Origin: Capitella teleta
Lineage: Eukaryota; Annelida; Polychaeta; Capitellidae
Length of the DNA stretch: 64,000 bases
Reading direction: 5' to 3'
NCBI GenBank assembly: GCA_000328365.1
Contig: KB308479.1
Span: forward strand, 147,481-211,480
Shown: one piece after another, positions 11,301 to 23,100 of the stretch
How the letters are laid out: each line of letters starts with the position of its first letter
Numbering within the stretch: the first letter of the stretch is position 1
The notes under the pieces: generated by a model
What the model saw: only the letters and a program-made list of their open reading frames with translations
What the model was told of the DNA's origin: nothing
The model's database searches: none
Made by a program: the position numbers and the translations under genes

Positions 11301-12075
11301 TAAAGTGCCGCGCTGCCGAGCAGAGCGAGCACTGTGTTATATTTGCTCTTTAAGGACGGTTTCTCCAGCGCGGCTCGTTGGTCTAGGGGTATGATTCGCG
11401 CTTCGGGTGCGCGAGGTCCCGGGTTCGAATCCCGGACGAGCCCTATTTTGTCAATATTTTTTTTTCTCCTTTTAATTTTTTATTATCTCTTTCATTAATG
11501 CTCGATACATATTTAAAATCATTCCCTTTATTTGACCTCATTAGTTACGTATGTATTTTTCCCCATATGTAGTTAACTTGGCATTCATTCACACATGATG
11601 ACAATGATAATTATGATAATTATTCTTGAAACACTGTCAACAATGACAGCAAAGACTAGCGGATTGCAGGTCAATAACTAGTCGAGAGAGAGACAAACAA
11701 AGACCTGGGTCTGCATAGGACGGCCTATCAATCGATGATTTAATGTTAGCATAGCTGGTTTAATCAATTATAAAATAAATAAAAAACGAGACAAAGAAAC
11801 GATTAGCAAAAACTAGACACCAATCATTATTATGTGCACATGCAACTAGTAGGCAGCGAGAAAGAAAACAAAATCGCCACAATATTCAATCAAGATGAAA
11901 TTTTCTTTGTTACCATTAGCCACCTATTTAAGATATAAATTGCCTATCTCTAAGCTCTATCGTACAAAATACAACAACAGATAATTTCACGTCACTCACC
12001 AATGTTTTCTAGCGAAACAGGCCCCGCGAGCAGCATAATCGTCCCCCATGACAGAACTCCACGCAAATTATCCAT
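8302..12075 (-). CDS. type I receptor: CTLD-WSC-CTLD-TM-hemITAM-like tail
   Basis: Probable cell-surface lectin receptor, 501 aa from nine exons (5' to 3'): 12075-12000, 10366-10118, 10055-9916, 9859-9706, 9604-9455, 9386-9147, 9083-8931, 8708-8615, 8551-8302; all phases agree. Residues 1-25 are a signal peptide (TIMLLAGPVSLE core). The first C-type lectin domain begins at ~28 and carries WLGAYED and WRWIDG; its second half (NRNQPNN, WLNDVAC) lies at 207-256. Between the halves, residues 109-206 form a cysteine-rich WSC domain (SGTECWCSK core). A second lectin domain spans ~259-385 (FWVGLL, NDQPNS, VWADESC). A ~22-residue membrane segment (FILIGVGGALFLVLVLVAAV) ends in a CCICKCRC run, then an ~84-residue acidic tail with DDEGYERLHF. 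Ligand unknown; QPN with WND/WAD residues suggests calcium-dependent sugar binding in both lectin domains (inference). Confidence 0.88.
9686..9699 (+). promoter_or_regulatory. RFX X-box-like palindrome
   Basis: GTTGTCATGGCAAC, one mismatch to the palindromic X-box GTTGCCATGGCAAC. Lies in the 101-nt intron after the WSC exons. Confidence 0.35.
9706..10055 (-). other. WSC-domain cassette (two exons)
   Basis: Exons 10055-9916 and 9859-9706, separated by a 56-nt intron, encode 98 residues with the cysteine pattern of WSC carbohydrate-binding domains (YCSSVC, then FSAIKSGTECWCSK, then SCQDQYPD and SCLCRNQ). The pair begins and ends in phase 1. The flanking lectin half-exons also join in phase 1, so the block can be included or skipped without a frameshift. 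Confidence 0.8.
11372..11443 (+). tRNA. tRNA-Pro (CGG)
   Basis: 72-nt cloverleaf: acceptor GGCTCGT/ACGAGCC, D-arm GGTCTAGGGGTATGATT, anticodon stem CGCGC/GCGCG with loop TTCGGGT (anticodon CGG), T-arm CCGGGTTCGAATCCCGG and a C discriminator base. No intron. A and B boxes are intact, so it should be transcribed by Pol III. It closely resembles animal tRNA-Pro genes. It lies inside intron 1 of the minus-strand lectin-receptor gene, in the opposite orientation. Confidence 0.96.
11446..11465 (+). terminator. Pol III terminator of tRNA-Pro
   Basis: Four T three bases after the tRNA, backed up by a run of nine T at 11457-11465. Confidence 0.8.
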
Positions 12076-13922
12076 TTTCCAACACAGAGTATAATACCTC
12101 AATTTACTTCATTACAGAAGACGGTTTTCGCTATCCAAACAAACTTCTCAGAAAGTCTGAAGAATGCACGAAAAGGAAAGAACCCATCCGTTCTGCTTCG
12201 ATAATTGCAACAGCGTTCTTCTTATAATTAACTCCAACAAAATAATCGCCACCGGACAAAATGACCAGAAGGCGGAAAAACATCTGAGAGGAAATGTTTT
12301 TTCCTGCCTTCTGCCTACATCTCCAACTACTAGTGCAGTACGTGTTGGTAAGCTACTTAACTTGTGCATGAGTTGAAAGTTTTGGCCTTTGAGAGCATCA
12401 AGAGATGCATGAAAAATTCACGGTTCAACGATCGCAGGTGTGCATATAGTATTTTTACATTATATGCGCAGTTTATGTCTCGTTAGGGGTTAGGTGCGGT
12501 GCAGAGGCCTCAGTGCTAGCCTACGAAAACAGAAACTAGAAATTTTACTCCCCTCCCCCACCAATATAGTCATCCAAATTATGAAACCTTAAATTGAAGA
12601 GCATCTCTGTATGTAGTATATTCACATGAATGAGACATTATTATACATTCAAATGATGACAACTCTTTTGGTGAGTAAATCAACACATGTTTTAATGTAC
12701 CAAGAGTATAATATAGAATGGCTTTTTAGAAATCTTGATTGGATCTGGACTCTCAAATCTGAAAGAAAAAAAAGTGAACAAGAGAACCCAAAATAGATTC
12801 ACAAAATTTTCTCCACAAGAGCCCAACAAAATATGCGCGTGACAAATATCATTTAAGCTGCAACAAAACATCACGCAACTATAAATAATGAAGTCAAGAA
12901 ACACTCAGAGAAAAACATTCAAGAAATATACGCATGACACAAATGAGACATTCCCTGGCTGCCTCGCACACGTGCTCAAAATGTGACAAGAAAATATTTA
13001 CCAAAGAACGGAGATAATCTCCTGCGGCGAGGAGTGATGACGAAACATGACGACATGGACTTATGACCTCAGCGCGTCCGTTCGAGACCCTGTGACGTCA
13101 CCGTTATTCCATATGCATCCCTCCAGCGATTGCCTTCGAGGAGAATTCTCCATTGACTCATCAATCATTCCTCACTGGACAAACACTCATTGCAGCCATG
13201 GACAAAAAAGGAGAATCTTTTCAATTTGATATTTTGGCGCATAAATTTCTACCGACCGTATATTGCATGCTTTAATGCAGAACCCAGGGGGGGGGGATTT
13301 CGATGCATGCTATTATATTACATAAATTATAACCTATTGCTGACGTAGCCACATATGGATGTGGTGCAGTGATCATATGCAGTGGTATCAGGGTTGCTAG
13401 TTAATGGTCAGTCGAGATGGACATATATGGACATGGAATTGATTGTGACTCTGTGTGGGGTCCATTTCAAGTGTTGTTGTGACTGGTCGCTGTATTGAGA
13501 CCATGGCAACCCTCGACATCCATCGAGCACTATCAGAGGAAAGTGGTCAGGAGGCTATCGGACATTCCACTCCACAACACACGTAAGTCACCAAGGTCAA
13601 GGCGGTTATGAAGTCTTTGAGGCACGTTAGTCAAAACGAAGAAGCAAAATCGATGATTTGTAACCGCAAAATTAATGTTGTGAGCTCTTAATAAAATATT
13701 AATTCTGATGACGACACGTTTATTGCGATTCATTTCAATTGGAATGCATTGCGTCACCAAGGAAGGAATTTTCATCAATGAGACCCAGGAGAACGTTGTC
13801 CTGTATCTTGCAGCGCGCGAAAGCATTCATTCATGCGTTGAATTAGACTCGTACCTGCACAACACTGATTGGTTGACTGGGTGACCTGCTGGCTGCTCCA
13901 CATCAATCGCATGATTCATTGA

Positions 13923-13957
13923 CTGATTGAATGATTGAATGATTGATTGATTGATTG
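13923..13957. repeat. (TGATTGAA/TGAT)n simple repeat
   Basis: Two TGATTGAA-like units followed by tandem TGAT copies. Confidence 0.85.
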
Positions 13958-16051
13958 CACCCTCATTATCCAAAGAGCCCTATTTCGGTAATGCCATCTT
14001 TTTATCACCCTCCCTCTTAGCTGATAAGCAATGTTGACTTGTGCGCATCTCCTCGAATTTCGCGCTCGACCGGTGACGGACGCCTATTTTTTTCACTTAA
14101 GCACCATTCGCATGTAGATGCAGCCTTAACGGCAGTAATCGCTTCTCTGCATACATCGCCCTGAAGCTGTCTTTTTCTATGACCTATTTAAGGCAAGTGC
14201 TAGCCTTGGGGTTGCCTTCTTTATGTCTCTTTCACCCAGCATCGCTGACAAGGGTTGTGGTGCTATCATTACGCGCGAGACCCAAGGTCAGTGCGTTATG
14301 ATTTATTCATGTGATCATTACGTCTCATAAATCACCCTTGGCACGGAATGTATTTCTGACATGAAACACTGGCATCAGGGTTGAGGCGTGAGAGATTTCA
14401 TAGCCTTGGCAGTTGCCCAGTGCCCCATATACCGCCATCATTGTTCCCTTTGATCTTAGCATCGCTGAGACACAGCATTTTTTTTACAAGCATTTGGCAT
14501 TAAAAAAAAAATGTTACTTTCCACTGTATGCTGCTCGCTATAGTGAAAAGTACTTGAATAATAAAGTTACATAATGCACGATGATATTTAGCGATTGTAT
14601 TATTCGTGGGCGGATTGCGAACTGATTGGCGTGGATCCTGGGGGATACAAAGCAGCCAACACGACTTACACAAGCCAGGAAATGATTGGGTAACTTGCGC
14701 CCACCAAATGGAATCGTTATTCAACTCATGCAATTCATCTCCACGTGTTTGTAAACATACCATTGGCAGAGATCTTTCTCCTGGATCAAACGCCATCAAA
14801 GGGGAGCTTGTATTCTGCACTCATGCACTTATGCAGAGGCATCCCCAAAATCTCACTGAATAGGGTCTATGTCCAGTACTGGGAACCCTTAATCCCTGGC
14901 TTATCTTGCACCTGATGACCCTGAGGTCTAAAGAGTGGAGTAGGCCTGTGATTTCATCATACCTCAGCGTGGATTAAGCCCGGATCATCAGCATTAACAC
15001 CGCCTTGAAGCACTGATTGCTCTAACGCCCACCTGTGCTGCAACATTTACGCTGTGAAATCCTAATTAATACATTATGCACGCGTTGGCCTACTTCTCAC
15101 GATTCTTATTGGCTAACACCGGCCGCTCAGAGAGCTTGTGTGAACAAGTCGCGTTGAATAGCAACTTCGATTGGGAATACCGATCAATATCTCTCACTCG
15201 GAATCATTCACATTCGGATCCTCACACGTATTATTCACCTGGGTAAGGTGAGTCTGATTGCTGTTATACGTGTACCCGGGAAACCTGACCACTCCTTTGA
15301 CCTGCCATTTGACCTGCCCTTTATCGGCCGTTTCGCATCACTTGAATGTGCATATACAATGTACCGGCGTTGGTTCGCTTCCTGTGATGCAAGTTGTAAC
15401 TGATATTGTAATAATATTTAATACCATCATATCGTGATTTGAGATCGTGTGCATCTCAGCAATATGTCGTTATCTTCGTCGACTTTAGTTAGTGTCGGTG
15501 TCACCGAGTGCTTCAATATATCATCTCTCATTGAAGTGCTTTAGAGTAATTATCTACTCTCTTCATGTGATATCGGAATTCTTTTTGTGACTTATCGTGG
15601 AGTGTATTATTATATCTTTATGAATGGATCATGTCTTGTTTGAATGACTTGTTTGCATTGTTTTGTTTGGCCTGACGGAAAATCGTTTAGAGCTTCAGAT
15701 TATGCTATTAATTACTAGACTTATTGCTAATGTGGTCAATGAACTGAACCCAAACAGACGGCGCTGTCGGATTATCGAATGAATGTTTTCAGGCGATATA
15801 ATTAATATTAATGACACCATGTGCATTACGCCATTCACATGCACCGTATAACAGCGCAACCTGCCGTAATTAACGTATGAAAGCAATTCACTTACAGACC
15901 AACACGCAGGCGTCGACGTCCAGCCTTGGTAAGCGCAACCTGAAACAATAACATCCTTGAACCCTACGCTTTTATGGGTCAGGTCAGCCGCTCCGTCCAG
16001 GGATGTGGGTTGCGTTTATTGCGAACGCATAAATCACGTGCCTTTCTCTTT

Positions 16052-16065
16052 GTTTCCATGACAAC
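16052..16065 (+). promoter_or_regulatory. RFX X-box-like palindrome
   Basis: GTTTCCATGACAAC, two mismatches to GTTGCCATGGCAAC, about 4.1 kb upstream of the 2,081-codon gene. Confidence 0.3.
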
Positions 16066-16689
16066 CGGGAATCTCTCCCGATGCCACCCCCTTCCGAATC
16101 AGCTCTAATTAGAGCGCGCATTACGGCCAACCCACGAAGCAGAGGGGAGCTTGAAATTGGCCATCATTAACTGCAGAACAAAGCCCCTGCATGTGCGGAT
16201 CCTTCCCCACAGGATATAATCGAGGGGCGCGTGCATGCCTAGAAGCGTGCGTCCCCCCTTCACAGGGTGCAAAACCCGCTGTGCTGATTAAACAAGGGAA
16301 GCTGTAGCAGAGTAGTCGCGCCCATTCCTGGGTCTATCCTTATGCATGCATCGTATAACACGCCTCTTAGGGGTCCATGCTAATGGTACCATATAACCAT
16401 CACAATTGAATGGCGCTGAAATGAAATGGGTTCGCGGTCTGTCCATTTGCAAAGAGATCTCTACCGAATATAACCCAGCTATACAGGACAACGAGACAGG
16501 TGCGCTCAGAGATTAAAGACGCGGGGTTTAAAAGGGTCAGAGACTACTTGGAAACGTAACTGCAAGGGAAGAGAGAGAAAAAAAGAGTGACCAAAAAAGA
16601 AGCCTAGATTGCCCCGCAGGTAGATCTACAAGATAAAAATCTCTCCTTCGAGGTGCTTCATCTTGCTTTAGCGAATCAGAACTGCATCT

Positions 16690-16703
16690 GTTGCCATGGC
16701 GAC
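16690..16703 (+). promoter_or_regulatory. RFX X-box-like palindrome
   Basis: GTTGCCATGGCGAC, one mismatch to the palindromic X-box, about 3.5 kb upstream of the 2,081-codon gene. Confidence 0.35.
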
Positions 16704-18989
16704 TAACGCCGGTGACAAAGCTGTTTATTAATAAGGAAAGCGCTGCCTTTATTCAGATCCGACGCAGGAGCTACGCATGCAGGGTGCGCTGTAAACCCCG
16801 CGGTTCGTTGACGGGTAGATCATCGACGGCTTATCATTTGTATGTCTTCGACGCCTGATAACCCTTGGACCTGAGGAGGAACCTGCTCAGCCTCTTGTAA
16901 CATCTGGGTCATGTTTGGAATGTTACGCAGTCAGCGATATTCTTAGTCTGTTGTGAAACTGAATGCTTGTGGTCAATTATCTGATGCACACTCTGACTCA
17001 ACGAGGGAGGCCTTGAGATGCTTGTAGATGCCAGTGGTAAGCCGATATAGCCTGGATCCCTGTTATAACAGCAATTCTTCCTCTTGTAACCACCAACCGA
17101 ACTATGCGAAGATCACGCCAGTGGCACTCATGTCTAATTGACTCCATAACCAAGAGACTCAGTGACGCGCATAAGTTCATCGTCTCGAATTTATACTTAC
17201 AAATCTAAATATACTCAGAATCACAACTATAAATCAGTTAAGTCTCTGGCACGGAGCATGCTATAAATTCATATGTTTCCTTCTCAACTTCTGAGTAAAC
17301 CCATTAAATAGCTCTGAAAACATTCTTGTTACTTCGGATAATCTGATTCCACTAATAACTCACCGAGTTAAAATCGATCACGCCCACAAATTGCTTTCAA
17401 ATTGATATGAAACGGAAGCGTTTTCTAATTTGGCTGACTTCACACCACAGCATGGTCCACCTTGTCTTTGTATCTCTGAATCCTCATAGGGTCATGCCTA
17501 TGTAAACACCCGCCTCACAAATTTCAGTTTGGTTCCGACTTTTCATCAAGTGATCTAGTGACCTCTTGTTCCTCCTGTTCCTCCTGTTTCTGTCCTTGAT
17601 ATTGTTCTTGTTTGTTCCTGCTCCTTCTATACTTGTTCTTGTTCCAGCTGCGGTCCCTGATCATGTTCCAACCCTCATGCATTCATGATTATGTCTATAG
17701 AAATATGCTGGTTCGCCAAGGCGAGCATGCAAAGTGATATGAGTACATCATTTTGGTTCCCATATAAGCAAAGTACACCTTTGTGACCCAGCCTGTGTTC
17801 ATTTAACACCTCAGATTTTCTTTTTGGTTTCGTGGCATTGAGAAGGTACTTATGACCTTGGGAAAACAAAAACCTGGATCATGTTGCCAACCTTTTGAGA
17901 TGCTTCAGGCAGTTGAAATACCACTAGTCGTGTTTGTGACAATTTATTTATCACAGGTTAGAAGTTAATTAGGAAACCACAGGTGAAAAGAGAGTTCATT
18001 GTTGAACTCGAAACACGTCATCGATGAGGTTCGACTGATTGTGTTTGTTTGGTGCAGGATATGGTTTTGAAAAATTGAGGGGAAAAACTTGGTGAAGGTG
18101 TGAGAAACTGCTAAGAACTGAAGATCAAAGTAAAGTACCTTTGATCTAGTGTTTCTGTGTTTTAATGTATGCCTGATATATATCTAGATTACAATGTTCA
18201 CATAACTGTAACTATTATTCATTATAAGCACGGCTATAAAAAATGAAGAGAATTTTAATTATCTTAAGTTCATAAACAAGCCAACCGTCCTGATAAAATT
18301 CTATAATTTCTTTTCACCTGACTTTCAACGGATTGAATTATATTTCTTAGCAAATGCGGAATGGTTCTGCCCTGTTGCTTATCTCGTAAAGAGCTCTGTG
18401 GTTATTATATCCATGCTTGAGAAAGCGGTTATTTAAAAGCAGCATACAATGCTACTGAATTCATGAATTCATGTGTTACATGCTTCCTCATAGTGGTGTT
18501 CAAGCTTATTTATAAATACACCTGTGGAGTGTTTTACTTCTGGTGAAACGTGTGCAGTCATGGAAATGAAAACTTCTCAGCCTGCGGGAAAAATTGCACT
18601 GACACGAAAATACGTCATTAGGACAGAGTTATAATTGTATGCTCAATTGGGCAGGATACGCCTGCACGCTGACCAAATTACCACTGACCACCTGGCTATG
18701 CAAGCAATGGGCGAGGTGATTATATAAGCACCATGCAATTAAGTGTTTTGGGAGCCGACTAAATATACACCTGTGTGATACTACAGGCAATGGAGTGTTG
18801 ATAGCCTATCGTACGAGCACGTAGATAAGACATTAGATAAAAACAAGTGATTTACTATGGATATCAATGCATTATACACTAATGCTATCACGAAGTGAGG
18901 GCAATGGGTTGCATAACTCTTTAGAAGTGACGTGCATCGTATCTCGCACGATTCAATTTCCGGTCTCCGATCGTGAGGAACACCCGCGG

Positions 18990-20181
18990 TGATTTGTGAT
19001 TGGAGGAGTATATACTAGAAGAACAGGATACCCATTTAAAGCTAATAACTCTCTCGATGCAAATTCGTCTTTGTCAAGATTCCAATTTGGTGCTTTGTTT
19101 GTCCGCATCGCAGTCGGTCGACGCCTCATTCAGCAAGGTAAACAAACCTGGCAGCATCCGCATCGATCAGGCATTGTGTCGCATGTATCGATTCGACTCT
19201 CCATTCTCTGTCTGAGAGCCCAGTCAGAGTACTTGAATCTGTCACAGCGAATAAATCAAATACTGAGGCCAAATTAAGGACACTCTCGTCCTCCCTCCGC
19301 GTTTGTCGACGATTATTTGCTGGGAAGTGGCGTAATTGGGTTGCGCCACATGGCGCCTCTTTCTGCTCTCTCGCTAATCTCACGTTTCCCCTCTGATTGC
19401 AGTGATCGCGTGATGAGCAGCGAACGAACAATCCGCCAAAGGAAGTCGCCGATCGACGTCTCTCACGGCCGTGAAGAGGAATTCAGTCGAGCATCCCTCC
19501 GGTGACGTCATCAATATAATATGAGGACACGCAATTGGTGAACCGAAAGTGAAGTGACTACTCTAAGCGCTGTAGCTGCGGCTCTTGAGTTGTGAACTTT
19601 AGAATTCAAGCCGACGACGCTGACAAATCGTTTATCAGAGTTTTTCAATGGAAGTTTACTACAATTGGTCGCAGATTCTGTTGACCTCGCTGTGGATAAA
19701 CGGACAACAGAATTGGCGCATGCACGACAGCTGTTGCTGCGTGGCGGGGGCATGCTGCATGCATTGTCGCTCGGAGAATCAGCCTCCTCCTCCAACTCCT
19801 TTGTGGCTGCAGCTCAGCTGAGCCATGCAGCAGCATTCACCCTCGACGCGGCTGCTGCTGCTATGAAACGCAGCGCCTGCAAGCGCGTTTGCTCAGTGCG
19901 CTCAGCGTAGCGATCAGGCGCTGATCGGTCGGATTGCCGCAACTCAAACATTGTTGAATGAATATTACATGGACACCATTTATTGTGCCGAGAAATTGGA
20001 CAGCGTTGGATATCCTTCCTATGCGAGCTATGGATAAAGTGTTGTGACGGATACATGAGCATCGTGTTGCCATTCAGGCTGGGTCATGTGCAGCAAGCAC
20101 CTGTCCATTGTGCTTGGACGGAGCAGCTTCTCCTTCAATGCAATGAGCTTCAAATTGCAGCAGCGGCGGCCATAAGTCAGG
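18990..20181 (+). promoter_or_regulatory. promoter and 5' leader of the giant scaffold gene
   Basis: CpG content rises here against AT-rich flanks. GATTGG (reverse CCAAT) at about 18998 and TATATAC at about 19009 could form a core promoter. A possible leader intron runs from CAAG|gtaaac near 19137 to ctgattgcag near 19401. The leader would contain several upstream ATGs and short upstream frames, including one opening at about 19055, so translation may be dampened. An in-frame TAA nine bases before the ATG at 20182 shows that the large frame does not extend further upstream in this exon. Confidence 0.4.
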
Positions 20182-23100
20182 ATGGAGAGGTCAAAGTTGC
20201 CGCTATTTAGGAGGAAACTGGGCCTGTCCATCAAGAAGGCAGGCAACAAAGGCAAAGCTATCGCAGTCGGCGTTGATATACCACGCAAGAAGAACCAAGA
20301 GAGTGCAGGAGAGGCCAGTCCGTCGCTGGGTCACGGCCAGCACCCGGTTCCTCCCTCGGGAAATCCGCCGCCTGTTTTGGAAGCAGCCACGCATTCGAGT
20401 AAATGCAAGGGCGCGGATGCATCACCCAAGGCCCATCACTCAGCACCGCAGAAGACCCAGCAGGATAGCACTGACCATTGCACTGACCATTGCCTTCTGC
20501 GTGGATTGCAGTCGCGGTCCTTGGATCGCCCATTGACCCCAAGCAGTGTGTGTTCTTCTTCGGGGTCGAGCACCGAAGGCACCCTGAAGCGGAGAGAGGA
20601 ACAGAGTGCGAACCAACTACAATTGCTGCATCCCCAGCCTCAGCAGCAGCGGCAGCGGCAGGAGCAGTGCCCTGCTGCACCGTGCGGCGACTACGCGAAT
20701 CTCACGATTTCACACGCCCCTCAAAATGTTTCAGAGCAAACGCAGCGTATTCGAGGTCGCTCTCACTCAACACCGACTATCAGTGTGACTGGAATGAACA
20801 ATCATATCTCGATCTGTGAACAATACGAAGTCAATAACCTCGGAAATTCCACCAGGCAGGATTCATCACCCGACGTCAGCCCTTCGAGGCAGCGTCTCGA
20901 GACCAGTCGCTCGCACGGACATTTAACGGGTATCAGTCTTGGTCACATGGCCACTATCATGGAGCGGTCCGGTGACTGGGATAGTCTGGAGGAGATCTTC
21001 ACCGCGCCCGCCAGCCCTGGGCTTCCCGGATCCATGCGGAGGGGCAATTACGCCAGCCCCTCATGTGGAGTTCGGATGGCGGAGATGCGAGCAACCCGTC
21101 GCTCTCAGGATGGATCTAAGAGCCACTCACCTTCGCCGGAGCCCCACTCGCCCTCGCCGCTCCGCCAAAGTCCTCTGCACTCGCCACAACAGACTCCTCC
21201 TCAGCGATACAGCCCGTCTTTTGGGTTCACTCAGTGGGGACTGGAGACGGCAAGTCGACTGCAGAGGCCCTGTCATCCTATCATGGAGGAGCAGGCCGAA
21301 ATCTCACAAATGCGCAACGCAGAAAAAACTCACCGCAAAGTGGCGACCGCTGGCTCGCTGCCCAGCACAGCATCACAGAAGCAGAAACAGCTGAGAAAAC
21401 TATCTCTTCCACCTGACATCCAAAGCAATCCCGCACAGCACAAGACTTGTTCTTTGGACCCACCTGAGCCGCCGCATCTACCTCTCAGAGACGACCCGCA
21501 ATCACCCCCCACTACCTCATCATCTGCTGATTCGTACTACTTTGTGTATGACAACTCAGCGAACATTCAGGGTAAAAGCAATGACTATGACGAACCGCCC
21601 GCCGTCGACTCTGATTGGAGCCCATCAGCCGCAGGGCATACCTCAAGTGGTTCCTACGAGGACCTCAGGGAACAGCAGCTCAGAACCTATCACATATCGT
21701 CACCATCTCAGGACTCTGATAGCAATAAACAGGTGCTATGCAACCCCAGTCGGGACAGTGTTCGCTTGGCCCCGCAGCCGATGTCTCCGTCGCGAACAAA
21801 TCCTCCTCGTTCGGAGACTTACAGCCATCAGGGAGCAATGCTCTCCTCATCGAGTGCCATAAACGTTGAATCTGGACGCAGCAGAGCTGATCGCATTTAC
21901 GAGAAACTGAGCGCCTCGGCTGCTTGCAATCCTGCTCCTGCTGTGGTTGTCGCAGAGGAGACAAACGGTGATATTTACACGCCGTTGGCAAACATCAAAA
22001 ACCCTCGAGAAGCCAAAAACAAGCCACGCAACAAAGTGCAGCCTCCTGTCGCTAGGTTCAGAACTCATGGCCACAACTCATCAGTGTTACCCAGAACGAC
22101 CAGTGCGTCGGAAGGACCGACCAGCTCTAGTTTGTCGTCGAGCCTCAACAGTAGCCTGACCTCTGTCGCCAGTGCATCGAGCGATTCCGAGGTGTCGTCA
22201 AAAACTCGCAAAGCAGCCAAGCCTCAGTGTCCCATCAGACCGAGTAGCGACAAAGCACGACCGAGCACTAACTACCTCAGAAAACCCCAAAGTGCACCTC
22301 AAGAGAGGCCGCGTAGACGGCAGCTACCCCAAACGCCACAAATCTCAGAAGCATCCAGCATGACAAGCCTCAATCGGCGAGGCATCCCAGCCCCCCTCGA
22401 TCTCCATAAAGCTTCTAAATCAGGAAGCACCAGCAGCAGTAACGGTAAACTCAAGGCCACTGAGTCATTGGGTACAACGGAAGGGTCGAAAGGAAACCGA
22501 GCTTTAATGGGACCTCCACAATCACCTCGACGAAGATTGTCATCAGGGTCAATTAAAGAAGGCAAAATCCCGCATAGTCCACGGAAGACAAGTGAAAGCA
22601 ATGGGTTGCGCAGAGAGACTGACACTTCAATTAAAAGTACATCGCCGGCAGCCCATGCCCCCTCTCATCGGTCAGTGGGCGTTCCCCAGCTAACACGGCC
22701 CACGAAATTGAAACTACCCCTCACACCCAACGAAGTGAAAAACACGAGGACGAAAGCAGCGCCGAAAACAACGCATGAATCACGCAGCCGCAGCAGCAGC
22801 AGCAGCCGCACGCAGGATGAGGAATCCACTTCCAGCTGCACGGCATCTGCGGAGACAGACTCAGTGTCTGGGCCGCCAGGTGCCGAGAACAGATCCAGTC
22901 AATCAAAGACTCGTTCAGTCAAGAAAGACGCCTCTACTAATACGAAATCTGTACTGCAAATTCTGCGCCAACGAGGCCTAATTGGAGCCAAAAGAGAGAC
23001 ATCCCCCGGATCAGAGGCGCCGGCGCCCGGTATCGTACAAGTGATCAATGCAACGCGAAGAAAAAGTAAAGAAAATGATCCAAAGACGAGTAGCAATGCA

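Larger units (their letters stand above)
12100..18950. other. non-coding intergenic DNA
   Basis: Almost 7 kb between the divergent start of the lectin receptor and the giant scaffold gene. No exon could be supported on either strand. It holds a (TGAT)n repeat near 13.94 kb, a CT-rich degenerate repeat at about 17.56-17.65 kb, a TCATAACGCA-type motif at 14292 and X-box-like palindromes near 16.05 and 16.69 kb. Probably regulatory sequence, by position only. Confidence 0.5.

Noticed and set aside
19000-19277. Frames of 71-93 codons before the giant gene, including a signal-peptide-like MQIRLCQDSNLVLCLSAS
   Set aside because: The frame reaches a donor (AAG|gtaaac) in phase 0, but the likely next exon begins with TGA. 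More likely an upstream ORF in the leader.
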